Source: a virus. From it: 21,560 bases of DNA. Positions 1 to 8,153 of this stretch are shown piece after piece. Each line of letters opens with the position of its first letter. Positions within the stretch are counted from its first letter, which is position 1. The notes beneath the pieces were generated by a model. That model saw only the letters and a program-made list of their open reading frames with translations. It did not search any database and was not told where the DNA came from. The stretch is from the IMG/VR virus record IMGVR_UViG_3300030108_003339, positions 16,027 through 37,586 of that record; one strand, given 5' to 3'. The translations under genes were made by a program, and so were the position numbers.

Positions 1-122
1 AGGTTGAGCCAATGACGTTAAAAGCTTTTGTAAGAGAGCAAGTAGAAAAAGGTAAAGAGCTCCCGTTTGATTTATTTGGTGTCTATATCGCTAATAAAGC
101 AAAACTAACAACGAAGGAGTAA
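1..122 (+). CDS. 3' end of an unknown phage protein (partial)
   Basis: An open frame enters from the left edge (first full codon at base 3) and ends with TAA at 120-122, giving 39 visible residues that end in LTTKE. The visible part reads like the end of a folded protein (KAFVREQVEKGKELPFDLFG) but I do not recognise its family. It is followed after one base by the next gene, whose ribosome binding site AAGGAGT (114-120) lies inside the last codons, so the two are probably in one operon with the replication genes downstream. Confidence 0.7.
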   Translation, partial: VEPMTLKAFVREQVEKGKELPFDLFGVYIANKAKLTTKE

Positions 123-123
123 T

Positions 124-903
124 ATGTCGATAAAGAACAAAATCACGGTAAAACCGAACAACGCTTTGGCAACAGTGGACATTGAAAAATTTGCGGATCA
201 AGGTTTCGATAACATTGATAGTAAAAGTCTACAATTACCGTTTCTAAAAATATTGTCACAACTTTCACCACAAGTAACACAAGGTGATCAAAAGTTTATG
301 GCACAAGCAAGACCAGGAATGATAATTAATACAGTTACAGATAAATTGTATGATGGCGTTAAAGGTATCTTAGTTATACCTGCATTCTATAAGTTTGAAT
401 ACATTGAGTGGGCAGATAGAGGCCAAGAGGGCAGCACTGCACCAAGAAATGTATATGCAGCTGATAGTGATATTATGAGTAAAACAACAAGAGGAGATGA
501 TGGTAAAGATAGATTGGCTAACGGTCACTATATTGAAGAAACTGCATCTCACTATGTTGTGATTTGCGAAGATGCTATGGCATCAGAAGCATTAATTACT
601 ATGAAGTCTACTCAAAGAAAAAAATCTAAGAAGTGGAATTCGATGATGAATTTAATGCAGGTACCTAAAAAAGATGGAAAAGGTTTTTTTAGACCTGCAC
701 CATTCACTCAATTGTACAGGCTTAAAACTGTTCTAGAGAAAAATAATTTAGGTTCATGGTATGGCTGGGAAATAACTTCAGAAGGTACATGCGAAAGTCA
801 AAGTTTAGTTGAAAGAGCAGCTAAGTTTAGACAATCTGTCATGGGTGGCACTGTCAAAGTTAAACACGGTCAAGAAGAAACAGCAGTTAAAACACCATTT
901 TAA
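124..903 (+). CDS. Putative phage single-stranded DNA-binding protein
   Basis: This 259-residue protein starts at ATG 124 behind AAGGAGT. It resembles a family common in phages of alphaproteobacteria, recognised by LPFLKILSQLSPQVTQGD (about residues 38-55), then GMI.NTVT..LYDG, then MKSTQ.KKS.KWNSMM near residues 160-174, and a C-terminus ending in PF. Members are often annotated as SSB-like because they sit in replication modules; a terminal aromatic residue is also typical of SSB and T7 gp2.5 tails, although this tail is not strongly acidic. It lies two bases upstream of the primase gene, which fits a role in coating single strands during phage replication. The gene is certain; the function is inference from position and remembered family resemblance. 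It could instead be another recombination or replication accessory protein. Confidence 0.6.
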   Translation: MSIKNKITVKPNNALATVDIEKFADQGFDNIDSKSLQLPFLKILSQLSPQVTQGDQKFMAQARPGMIINTVTDKLYDGVKGILVIPAFYKFEYIEWADRGQEGSTAPRNVYAADSDIMSKTTRGDDGKDRLANGHYIEETASHYVVICEDAMASEALITMKSTQRKKSKKWNSMMNLMQVPKKDGKGFFRPAPFTQLYRLKTVLEKNNLGSWYGWEITSEGTCESQSLVERAAKFRQSVMGGTVKVKHGQEETAVKTPF

Positions 904-905
904 TT

Positions 906-2477
906 ATGGAGTTTGTAGAAACCTTGGAACAGTTTAAAAAGCTGTTCCAGGGAACTGATAGTTATTATGGTAAGTCCAAACCTTTGGGACAGAAAAACTC
1001 AAGGGGTAAAGAAGAATATAAACATTGGACAGAAAAAACTAATATTACAGACAAAGAGTGGTTGGATCATCTGGAGGGTAAAAGTTATACTGGGATTATT
1101 CCAATACGTGATGACAGCACTTGTAGTTGGGGAGTCATTGATGTTGATAGGTATAATATTAATCACAAACAGTTTATTAAATTAATTAGGCAACGAAAGT
1201 ATCCGTTTATACCCTACAGATCTAAATCAAATGGATTACATTTAATCTTACATCTGTCACATAAAGTTCCAGCTAAGGACATGAGAAAAAAATTAATTAT
1301 GATTGCATCAGATCTTGGTGTCAATGATAAAACAACTGACATATTTCCAGCACAAGACAAAGTAGATTTATCAGATCCTGATTGGGAAAAAAAACAGTTA
1401 GGGCAATTTGTTAACTTACCATATCAAAATGCAAAATTTCCTACACGTTGTGCTATGGATGATGATGGAAACAGTTTAAAATATGTAGATTATCTAGCCT
1501 ATGCAAAAAAATTTGTAATTACGAAAGAACATTTTTACGATTTAAAAACATCTAATGATGATGAAAATAAACACTGGCCAAACTGCGTAAATAAATTTGT
1601 AAAGAATCAAGTGCAAGAGGGTGAGGGTCGTAATGATGCTATGTTTAATGTAGGCATATTAGCTAAGAAAATAAATCCTGATAAGGATTATTATGAAGAG
1701 ATGATACGAGATCTTAATAAAAAAATCTGTGTGCCACCATTAAATCCTAAAGAATTGAATAAAGTTATGGAGCAAGTTGGAAAACACGATTATAGTTACA
1801 AGTGTGGGACATCTATTGCTAGGTCTTTTTGTAATGGATCTAGACAATGTGCCAAAAGAAAATTTGGAATTGGTATTAATGAAGCTATGCCTGAAGTTGG
1901 TAAGTTAATTAAAGTAAATACGTATCCAGATCCTTACTGGTTGTTACCTATACAAGGTAAGATGGTTCGATTAGAAACAAAACAATTATACCAACAGATG
2001 CTTTTAGGCGAGAAGTTATTAGCACACGATATTATTTGGAGACCTTTAAAACCTAGTAAAAGAGATCCTGACCCATACAGAGATTGGCTAGAAGATTTAA
2101 TAACAAATAAAAAAGATATGGAAGACGTTGATCGTGAAGATGAACGTGAAGAGATATTTAATATAAGAATGGTTAAATTTTTAGAAGATACTAACGTAGC
2201 TGATGAATTTGATCAGATAGATCATGAGAATATATGGCACGATGATACGGAAATGAGATTTAAATTAGATACGTTTAGACAGTTTATGAAAAAACAAGGC
2301 TATAATTGGTCTGAAAAAGATTGTACTATGTATTTGAAGGAAAACGATTGTGGCCAAAGTAAAAAATTCCAAGGTAACAATACGAGGCATTGGGTCTCAA
2401 CGTTACCAAAACAAACAGAGCATAAAAACAAAAATGTCAAATTCAATAAAAAGAAAACTCCATGGGAAGACAATTAA
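906..2477 (+). CDS. DNA primase, archaeo-eukaryotic (TOTE-type) primase-polymerase
   Basis: This 523-residue protein carries a catalytic AEP primase core in its first ~190 residues. WGVIDVD puts the metal-binding aspartates at D79 and D81, SKSNGLHLIL (about 107-116) is the S-x-H/GxHL motif, and TDIFPAQ with NLPYQ (about 144-173) is the third motif region. A GRNDAMFNVG stretch near 241-250 fits a PriCT-like helical domain, and C300, C309 and C315 look like part of a metal-binding knuckle. The C-terminal ~190 residues are charged and unassigned. It should make primers for the PolA-type polymerase encoded downstream. It starts two bases after the preceding stop with no clear Shine-Dalgarno, suggesting translational coupling. 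Its 3' end overlaps the helicase gene in another frame. Confidence 0.85.
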   Translation: MEFVETLEQFKKLFQGTDSYYGKSKPLGQKNSRGKEEYKHWTEKTNITDKEWLDHLEGKSYTGIIPIRDDSTCSWGVIDVDRYNINHKQFIKLIRQRKYPFIPYRSKSNGLHLILHLSHKVPAKDMRKKLIMIASDLGVNDKTTDIFPAQDKVDLSDPDWEKKQLGQFVNLPYQNAKFPTRCAMDDDGNSLKYVDYLAYAKKFVITKEHFYDLKTSNDDENKHWPNCVNKFVKNQVQEGEGRNDAMFNVGILAKKINPDKDYYEEMIRDLNKKICVPPLNPKELNKVMEQVGKHDYSYKCGTSIARSFCNGSRQCAKRKFGIGINEAMPEVGKLIKVNTYPDPYWLLPIQGKMVRLETKQLYQQMLLGEKLLAHDIIWRPLKPSKRDPDPYRDWLEDLITNKKDMEDVDREDEREEIFNIRMVKFLEDTNVADEFDQIDHENIWHDDTEMRFKLDTFRQFMKKQGYNWSEKDCTMYLKENDCGQSKKFQGNNTRHWVSTLPKQTEHKNKNVKFNKKKTPWEDN

Positions 2478-4050
2478 GTTTTACGGGCCACCGGGCACCG
2501 GAAAGACTCATAGATTGTTACAAAGAGCCAAGAGATTTTTAAGACGGGGAGTTTTACCCGATGAGATTTGTTATATCTCGTTTACAAACAAAGCTGTGCA
2601 AGAATGTTTGGACAGAGTAAGGAAAGAATTTAAAGGTTATGATGAGGATGATTTTAAATATTTTAGAACACTTCATAGTTTAGCGAGACAACAATTTGCA
2701 GAGATACCTGTGTTAGATCCAAGAGTTGATATGCTGCAGTTTCATACAGAGTATGGCACTATCAAAATTAATTATAAGCCCAACTGGGATGATCAAAACG
2801 TATACAACAATTGGTCATTACAAATTTACGACAAAGCAAGAAACATGAAGATAGATCCTATATCTTTATATAAGAAAGAACCTAGGAAGAAAGTAAGGTT
2901 ACAACAATTTAAATCCATCATACATAATTATGAAAGATATAAAACTTTTGAGGTAGAACCAGGTCAATTTAAAAACGATCGTTTAGATTTTACCGATATG
3001 GTTCAGAAGTTTATTACATCTGGATTAGCTATAAATTTTAAAGTGTTAATGGTTGATGAAGCACAAGACCTTACTCCTCTGCAGTGGGACATGGTTGTTA
3101 AATTAGCTTTGAATGCAGACAAAGTTTATCTTGCTGGTGATGATGATCAAGCAATCTATGAGTGGAATGGTGCAGATGTATCTTACTTTCAAACATTTCC
3201 AGGTAAATCTAAAATATTAAATAAATCAAGAAGATTAAATAAAAAAGTACACTTCTTTGCTAAATGTTTATTAAATGGAATGGAAGGTCATAGAGTAGAA
3301 AAAGAATTTGAATCTAACGATAAGGACGGAGAGATATATAGATGGAGCTCACTACGTAAAGTACCTTTTAAAAACAATGGTAACTGGATGGTGCTAGCTA
3401 GAATAAATGACGTTAAGAAAGAATTACAAGAAGAAGCAAAAGGTATGGGTTTATACTTTCAGGACATGAAGGGAAATAAATCTTATGATATGAATCAATG
3501 GAAGGCCATACAAGATTGGGAGAAGATTTGTAATGGTGGTGCAATTACCAGAGAAGATGCGTGCATCATGTATAATTATCTTTTAAATATAGATCATGGC
3601 TACCGGTCAGCGGACAGCAAAAAGTGGAGCTTTGCTCACCCGAATCAACTTTTTAATTATGATGAGTTACACATGCGTGGTGGTATGGTTGAAGAAAAGG
3701 GTACTTGGCAAGAAGCATTTAAAAGAAAGTTTAAGGACTCGGAAAAAAGATACTTCATGAAATTAATCGAATCAGAGGTAAATTTAGATGAGAGAGCTCC
3801 TATCTTGATTGACACTATTCACCAAGTAAAAGGTGGGGAAGCAGATAATGTAATATTATCCTCTAAATGTAACTTTCCATCACACTATGAAAGAAAATCA
3901 TTATTAAATAAAATACAAGAGTTAAGAGTTTGGTACACAGGGGTGACCAGAGCAATTAATACCCTGCATTTATTAGGTACATTTCATAAGTATAATTTTC
4001 CGTTGAGTAAATATTATAAATTGTATAAAAGTAATTATGTCGGTTTTTAA
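2434..4050 (+). CDS. Superfamily 1 DNA helicase (UvrD/Dda-like)
   Basis: A 538-residue ATP-dependent helicase. Motif I GPPGTGKT is at residues 18-25, motif Ia-like CYISFTNKA follows, Walker B/motif II is VDEAQD near 207-212, motif III is LAGDDDQAIYEWNG near 234-247, motif V-like IHQVKGGEADNVIL near 461, and motif VI VWYTGVTRA near 500. These are the standard SF1A motifs shared by UvrD, Rep, RecD2 and T4 Dda. An in-frame ATG at 2350 would add 28 residues but would lie 128 bases inside the primase gene. I chose the ATG at 2434, which leaves a normal distance to motif I and a 44-base overlap. It probably unwinds the phage fork; the family does not separate replicative from recombinational roles. 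Confidence 0.88.
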   Translation: MSNSIKRKLHGKTIKFYGPPGTGKTHRLLQRAKRFLRRGVLPDEICYISFTNKAVQECLDRVRKEFKGYDEDDFKYFRTLHSLARQQFAEIPVLDPRVDMLQFHTEYGTIKINYKPNWDDQNVYNNWSLQIYDKARNMKIDPISLYKKEPRKKVRLQQFKSIIHNYERYKTFEVEPGQFKNDRLDFTDMVQKFITSGLAINFKVLMVDEAQDLTPLQWDMVVKLALNADKVYLAGDDDQAIYEWNGADVSYFQTFPGKSKILNKSRRLNKKVHFFAKCLLNGMEGHRVEKEFESNDKDGEIYRWSSLRKVPFKNNGNWMVLARINDVKKELQEEAKGMGLYFQDMKGNKSYDMNQWKAIQDWEKICNGGAITREDACIMYNYLLNIDHGYRSADSKKWSFAHPNQLFNYDELHMRGGMVEEKGTWQEAFKRKFKDSEKRYFMKLIESEVNLDERAPILIDTIHQVKGGEADNVILSSKCNFPSHYERKSLLNKIQELRVWYTGVTRAINTLHLLGTFHKYNFPLSKYYKLYKSNYVGF

Positions 4051-4249
4051 AAAACAAGAAGGTGGAACACACTATCAATCCTTTGCCATACAGCCGGCAC
4101 AATACTCAATAAAGAATAAGTTACCCTGGCCAGAAGGAGAAGCTATAAAATATATTTCAAGACACAAATTGAAGGGTGGTAAGAAAGATTTGTTAAAAGC
4201 TAAACATTGTATAGATATGATAATAGATAGAGATTATGGCAAAGATTGA
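4037..4249 (+). CDS. DUF3310 domain protein
   Basis: A 70-residue protein matching the DUF3310 pattern over most of its length: GGTHYQSFAIQPAQY near the start, then EAIKYISRHKLKGGKKDLLKAKH and a final CIDMII helix. DUF3310 is a small, mostly phage domain. It forms part of T7 gp1.7, reported as a nucleotide kinase-like protein, but its role as a stand-alone domain is unsettled. The gene overlaps the helicase by 14 bases and the methyltransferase by 14 bases, so it is translated within the replication operon. Nucleotide metabolism is a reasonable guess, not shown by the sequence. Confidence 0.82.
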   Translation: MSVFKKQEGGTHYQSFAIQPAQYSIKNKLPWPEGEAIKYISRHKLKGGKKDLLKAKHCIDMIIDRDYGKD

Positions 4250-4904
4250 TGCAATTTTTTTTGAACGTGCACAAAAGCGTTTCAATATTAAGTTTAAAAA
4301 TGTATTAGACATTGGAGCTGCTGCAGGCGATTGGTCAGGTCATGTAAAAAAATTTAATCCTGATGCAAAGTTCACATTAATAGAACCAAATAAATTACAT
4401 AACGAAAGATTAAAAAGTTTAGGTAAAGTTCACAATGTTTATTTGAGTGATAAAGTAACTGAAAAAGACTTTTATGTTAGTCAAGATCCCTTTCAACAGA
4501 CTGGTAATGGTTTCTACAAAGAAAAATCTAATGTGCCTTTCAATAAAACTACTGTTAAAACCGAATTATTAGAAACAATCGTAGGTGATGAAGAGTTTGA
4601 TTTGATAAAACTTGATGTGCAAGGAGCAGAGGTTGAAGTAATTAAAGGTGGTATGCTTACTTTTCAAAAAGCTAAATGGCTACAAGTTGAAGTTCCTGTT
4701 TTTGAATACAACATTGGATCTCCTAGTATGTATCATTTATTAGGTAATTTAAAAGCCATTGGTTTTTATCCATTCGATATAGCTCAAATATTATTTAATG
4801 TTAGATGTTTGTACATTGATTATATTTTTGTAAATCGTAATTTACCACAACATGAAGCGGAAAATGCTGTAGTTAATTTTACAAAGTATGAGGTAAAGAA
4901 ATGA
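4236..4904 (+). CDS. FkbM-family SAM-dependent methyltransferase
   Basis: A 222-residue Rossmann-fold methyltransferase. Motif I VLDIGAAAGDWSGH (residues 23-36) binds S-adenosylmethionine, FTLIEPN (46-52) supplies the acidic ribose-binding residue E50, and FDLIKLDVQGAEVEVIKGG (about 120-138) is the signature of the FkbM family. FkbM enzymes usually O-methylate sugars or small molecules, so the substrate of a copy placed between a helicase operon and a DNA polymerase is unclear. It could act on a modified base, host envelope glycan or virion glycan. It overlaps DUF3310 by 14 bases at the start and a tiny membrane ORF by ATGA at the end. Confidence 0.83.
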   Translation: MAKIDAIFFERAQKRFNIKFKNVLDIGAAAGDWSGHVKKFNPDAKFTLIEPNKLHNERLKSLGKVHNVYLSDKVTEKDFYVSQDPFQQTGNGFYKEKSNVPFNKTTVKTELLETIVGDEEFDLIKLDVQGAEVEVIKGGMLTFQKAKWLQVEVPVFEYNIGSPSMYHLLGNLKAIGFYPFDIAQILFNVRCLYIDYIFVNRNLPQHEAENAVVNFTKYEVKK

Positions 4905-4987
4905 TTTCTTTATCTTTGGGTATAATATTATTTGTATTTTTTTGCGTTTGTCTTTTATTAGCTTTGTGGGATAACGAGAAGCCATGA
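4901..4987 (+). CDS. Small single-pass membrane peptide (28 aa)
   Basis: A 28-codon frame starts at ATG 4901, overlapping the methyltransferase stop as ATGA (4901-4904), and ends with TGA 4985-4987, overlapping the polymerase start as ATGA (4984-4987). It fills the gap between the two genes exactly. After the first residues it is one hydrophobic stretch (LGIILFVFFCVCLLLALW, about residues 6-23) followed by DNEKP, so it would be a single transmembrane helix. The AAAGAA before the start is a weak ribosome binding site. The perfect start/stop coupling on both sides argues that it is translated. Function unknown. Confidence 0.6.
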   Translation: MISLSLGIILFVFFCVCLLLALWDNEKP

Positions 4988-6858
4988 GTCATCAATTAAA
5001 TTTTATTTATAATGATTCTGATTGGGTATGTCCTTCAGAGTATCCTGATTTAAGAGCTGCCGATGAAATAGCTATAGACTTAGAAACAAAAGATCCTGAT
5101 CTTAAAAAATATGGTGCTGGTTGGGCTTATGGCAAAGGTCACATCGTAGGTTTTGCCGTGGCTGCACTTGGTAAACAATATTATTTTCCAATAGCACACG
5201 ACGCCGGTGGTAACATGGATTTGGACATTACGGTTGCCTGGATGCAAGATTTATTAAAACAACCTAGCACAAAAATATTTCATAATGCTGCCTATGATTT
5301 AGGTTGGTTAAAATTTAATAATTTTGAGGTTAACGGACCTATTGTAGATACTATGATTGCAGCAGCATTGATTGATGAGAATAGATGGAGTTTCTCACTT
5401 AATGCATGTGCTAAAGATTATTTAGGTGAAATAAAAAACGAAACATTCTTAAATGAAAAAGCTAAAGAGTGGGGCATAGACGCTAAACAGGATTTATGGA
5501 AAATGCCAGCTGGTTACGTAGGTTTTTACGCAGAACAAGATGCTGGCTTAACATTAAGACTTTGGCAAAGATTTAAGGCTGAAATACAACAACAATCTTT
5601 AAATGATGTTTGGGATATGGAAATGCAATTGTTACCTATCTTACATAAAATGAGGGCCACTGGAATTAGAGTCGATGAAGATAAGGCTGTATTGTTAAAA
5701 AAAGAATTTAAGCAAAAAGAGTCATTGTTATTATCTAAAATAAAAAAAGAAACTAGTTTAAATGTAGATATATGGGCTGCAAGAAGTGTAGCTAAAATAT
5801 TTGACAGAATAGGAGTTGATTATCCACGGACACCGAAATCAGGAGAGCCATCTTTTACAACAAATTGGTTAGCAAATTGTGAGCATCCTATAGCAAAATT
5901 AGTTAAAGAAGCTAGAGAAATAAATAAGTTTCATTCAACATTTATAGATTCAATACAAAGATACGTTCATAAAGGAAGAATACACGCAGAGATAAATCAA
6001 CTAAGATCAGATCAAGGAGGTACTGTATCAGGAAGATTATCTTATGCTAATCCTAATTTACAACAAATACCAGCACGTAATAAAGAATTTGGTGACAAGA
6101 TTCGTTCTTTGTTTTTACCTGAGGAAGGTAAACAATGGGGTTCATTTGATTATTCACAACAAGAACCAAGATTAGTAGCACATTATTCATCGGCCATCGG
6201 ACAAAACTTAGATGGATCTGATGAGTTCATACAAGCCTATCAAGACGAATCAGCTGACTTTCATCAAATTGTAGCTGATATGGCACAGATATCCAGGACA
6301 CAAGCAAAGACAATAAATTTAGGATTGTTTTATGGTATGGGTAAAAATAAACTTTCTAAAGAGTTAGGTATTTCAAAAGACAAAGCTGAAATATTATTAA
6401 ATCAATACAATAGCAGAGTTCCTTTTGTAAAAAAATTAGCTGAAGCTGTAACACAATCAGCTAGTAAGTTTGGTTTTATAAGAACTATTAAAGGTAGAAA
6501 ATGTAGGTTTGATAAATGGGAGCCTATGACTTTTGGTATGAATCAAGCTATGAATTATAATGAAGCTAAAGCTAATTATGGTAATAACATAAGACGTGCT
6601 TTTACTTACAAGGCATTAAATAGACTTATACAAGGATCAGCAGCTGACCAAGCAAAACAAGCTATGATAGATTGTTACAATGCAGGATTTATGCCTATGT
6701 TACAAATCCATGATGAATTATGTTTTAGTATTTATAATGATGATGATATAATGAAAATAAAACAAGAAATGGAAAACTCAATAGAAGATTTAAGAGTACC
6801 ATTTAAAGTTGACGTAGCAAAAGGTTTAAGTTGGGGAGAAACACATGATAATGACTGA
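4984..6858 (+). CDS. polA: Family A DNA polymerase with 3'-5' exonuclease
   Basis: A 624-residue replicative polymerase of the phage PolA type. The exonuclease has all three motifs: IDLET with D32 and E34, FHNAAYDLGWL near 99-109, and YAEQD with Y182 and D186. The polymerase domain shows SGRLSYANPNLQQIP, motif A DYSQQEPRLVAHYS from about 389, motif B running from R438 through K442 to Y450, and motif C HDE at 576-578. There is no 5'-3' nuclease domain, as usual for phage enzymes. The motif B residue matching E. coli F762 is leucine (L446), a variant known from marine phages and linked in the literature to slower or temperate replication. The gene overlaps the preceding microORF by ATGA. Confidence 0.95.
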   Translation: MSHQLNFIYNDSDWVCPSEYPDLRAADEIAIDLETKDPDLKKYGAGWAYGKGHIVGFAVAALGKQYYFPIAHDAGGNMDLDITVAWMQDLLKQPSTKIFHNAAYDLGWLKFNNFEVNGPIVDTMIAAALIDENRWSFSLNACAKDYLGEIKNETFLNEKAKEWGIDAKQDLWKMPAGYVGFYAEQDAGLTLRLWQRFKAEIQQQSLNDVWDMEMQLLPILHKMRATGIRVDEDKAVLLKKEFKQKESLLLSKIKKETSLNVDIWAARSVAKIFDRIGVDYPRTPKSGEPSFTTNWLANCEHPIAKLVKEAREINKFHSTFIDSIQRYVHKGRIHAEINQLRSDQGGTVSGRLSYANPNLQQIPARNKEFGDKIRSLFLPEEGKQWGSFDYSQQEPRLVAHYSSAIGQNLDGSDEFIQAYQDESADFHQIVADMAQISRTQAKTINLGLFYGMGKNKLSKELGISKDKAEILLNQYNSRVPFVKKLAEAVTQSASKFGFIRTIKGRKCRFDKWEPMTFGMNQAMNYNEAKANYGNNIRRAFTYKALNRLIQGSAADQAKQAMIDCYNAGFMPMLQIHDELCFSIYNDDDIMKIKQEMENSIEDLRVPFKVDVAKGLSWGETHDND

Positions 6859-7087
6859 TAAAGACGCTAAAGATTTTTATGATGAAATTGAAAAAATAAA
6901 AAAAGGTAAAAAAGTAGAAAGATATGTGCCCATGGATGAAAGAAATATATCTTGTATGAGATGTAAAGATAAGCGAGAAATTTATGTGTACAAGGATACA
7001 AGTGAAGGAACTGCAGTTAGAGTTGATTGCCCCATGTGTAGTCCACAACGGCCACCGGAAGAATTAAGACGAGATGGTTTAATTTAA
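6845..7087 (+). CDS. Small zinc-ribbon-like protein
   Basis: An 80-residue protein with two Cys pairs, SCMRCK and DCPMCS, separated by about 25 residues that include alternating hydrophobic and charged positions. This is the layout of a treble-clef or zinc-ribbon finger. The N-terminal 30 residues are lysine-rich and helical. The start at 6845 has GGGGAG (6833-6838) seven bases upstream; an in-frame ATG at 6851 is the alternative. It overlaps the end of the polymerase gene by 14 bases and so belongs to the replication operon. It ends tail to tail with the leftward gene cluster, sharing a few bases with it (7079-7087). Exact role unknown; nucleic-acid binding is plausible. Confidence 0.72.
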   Translation: MIMTDKDAKDFYDEIEKIKKGKKVERYVPMDERNISCMRCKDKREIYVYKDTSEGTAVRVDCPMCSPQRPPEELRRDGLI

Positions 7088-7288
7088 GTAACCTGTGCCT
7101 TCTTTACGATTTTTCCAACGTTTTTTCCAAGACCAAGAATTAAGTTTAGATGACCAATGCTCTATAATTGCATAATACTTATCTAACTGCTTTAAGAATA
7201 ATTTTTTAATAATAGTTTTTATATCAGGAATTGTCTGCAAAATTTTTAAGCTCTTCTTTTTTTTCTTTGTTGTGGCAAATCTTACCAA
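7079..7288 (-). CDS. Small Trp/Lys-rich unknown protein, start uncertain
   Basis: The leftward frame has 69 codons from ATG at 7288. The first ~15 residues overlap the preceding gene by 65 bases and are low-complexity lysine, so the true start may be the TTG at 7240 (about 53 residues). The conserved-looking core is YYAIIEHWSSKLNSWSWKKRW, with four tryptophans, followed by KNRKEGTGYLN. I do not know its function. It is the last gene of the leftward cluster and meets the zinc-ribbon gene tail to tail. Confidence 0.45.
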   Translation of the reverse strand: MVRFATTKKKKKSLKILQTIPDIKTIIKKLFLKQLDKYYAIIEHWSSKLNSWSWKKRWKNRKEGTGYLN

Positions 7289-7436
7289 TTAATTTATCTA
7301 TTTCTTCGATATGTTGAGGGTGCTCACCTATACCTACTGAATTTTCTAAATATATTTTTATTGTGGCGTCAGCTTCCGCTATGGCAGCGTCGTATTTTTT
7401 TTCTAGAGCGTCAAGGATAGCGTTCTTAATTGTCAT
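7224..7436 (-). CDS. Small unknown protein (70 aa), helical
   Basis: A leftward 70-residue frame beginning MTIKNAILDALEKKYDAAIAE, with alternating acidic and alanine-rich helical segments, a central GEHPQHIEEIDKLIGKI, and a lysine/glutamate-rich end. It looks like a small all-helical protein. No clear Shine-Dalgarno is seen before the start. It overlaps the following gene and lies 23 bases after the preceding one. No function recognised. Confidence 0.65.
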   Translation of the reverse strand: MTIKNAILDALEKKYDAAIAEADATIKIYLENSVGIGEHPQHIEEIDKLIGKICHNKEKKEELKNFADNS

Positions 7437-7459
7437 AAAACAATTCTGTTGTAGCTTTA

Positions 7460-7648
7460 TTAGCTATAAATGTCAAAAAGTCCTTCTGAAGCATCAATTA
7501 CGCTTTGTTCATTGATTCTTTTTTTCAGACTTTTAATTTCAATATCAATCCACTTCATATCAGGTGTTACTCTCTTCTGAGATAACGCCTGGTTTGCCCA
7601 CTTGGACTCCAATTGAAGTTTCTTTGATATCAACTCCTGCAGTGCCAT
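7460..7648 (-). CDS. Small helical unknown protein overlapping its neighbour
   Basis: A 62-residue leftward protein starting MALQELISKKLQLESKW and continuing as charged amphipathic helix, possibly a short coiled coil. The ATG at 7648 is preceded on its own strand by GAGGAGATAAAAA, an excellent ribosome binding site, which is the main reason to accept this start. Its first 89 bases overlap the end of the 90-residue gene 7560-7832 in another frame. Function unknown. Confidence 0.6.
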   Translation of the reverse strand: MALQELISKKLQLESKWANQALSQKRVTPDMKWIDIEIKSLKKRINEQSVIDASEGLFDIYS

Positions 7649-7832
7649 TTTTTATCTCCTCATATGTGATGAAGGTTCTAGTTTTATCGTAGAAGTCTTC
7701 ACCTTGACATTGAAGCTCCCCGGCTTTCATTTTTCTTTCAGCTAGTTTCAAAGCTTCGCCGTCGTTTTCAGCACTTAGTGTCCCATTAAAATACTTCCCT
7801 TTGTATCGTATCTGAACAAAATAGTGCTTCAT
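7560..7832 (-). CDS. Small unknown protein (90 aa)
   Basis: A leftward 90-residue protein. The first half (MKHYFVQIRYKGKYFNGTLS) looks like beta strands, followed by a helix AENDGEALKLAERKMKAG, then a polar tail. It follows the secreted-protein gene by 6 bases and its distal third overlaps the next gene by 89 bases. The alpha/beta pattern is typical of small phage proteins that modify host functions, but no family is recognised. Confidence 0.65.
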   Translation of the reverse strand: MKHYFVQIRYKGKYFNGTLSAENDGEALKLAERKMKAGELQCQGEDFYDKTRTFITYEEIKNGTAGVDIKETSIGVQVGKPGVISEESNT

Positions 7833-7838
7833 AAGACA

Positions 7839-8081
7839 CTATATACCATATATTGTATTTTGTGCAACCCCATGGAGTTTAACCTCTTCGCAGGTAAATT
7901 TAGTAGCTAATTTATTTTTTTCTACCACATCTTGATTTAGATTTTTCAATATTACACTAGATTCTTTATATGCATAATACATGCAATCGTTCCAGGAATT
8001 GAATTGATTAGGGTAAGTAATGGGTGGTGTACAGGTAGTATCTAAAAAAGAACACACCGCTATTGTCAAAAAAAACTTCAT
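7839..8081 (-). CDS. Small secreted or membrane-anchored Cys-containing protein
   Basis: The first leftward gene of the cluster encodes 80 residues. The N-terminus MKFFLTIAVCSFLDTTC is a short positively charged and hydrophobic segment, fitting a signal peptide or anchor. Four cysteines (about residues 10, 17, 33 and 64) could form disulphides after export. A GGGAT stretch lies just before the start. Its promoter must lie in or near the 72-base gap (8082-8153) shared with the divergent rightward cluster. Function unknown. Confidence 0.65.
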   Translation of the reverse strand: MKFFLTIAVCSFLDTTCTPPITYPNQFNSWNDCMYYAYKESSVILKNLNQDVVEKNKLATKFTCEEVKLHGVAQNTIYGI

Positions 8082-8099
8082 TATTATCCCATTTTATTC

Positions 8100-8128
8100 T
8101 TGCTTTTTTTATAAAGAATGTTTAAATA
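8100..8128 (+). promoter_or_regulatory. Possible sigma-70 promoter for the rightward small-gene cluster
   Basis: TTGCTT at 8100-8105 and TAAATA at 8123-8128 are separated by 17 bases, in the 72-base gap between divergent gene clusters. AAGGAG precedes the ATG at 8154. The boxes are imperfect and the region is AT-rich, so this is tentative. Confidence 0.35.
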
Positions 8129-8153
8129 AAAATATAACTAGAAGGAGTATAAC

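Noticed and set aside
967-1185. 72-codon frame inside the primase gene
   Set aside because: Out-of-frame shadow of a gene with clear primase motifs.
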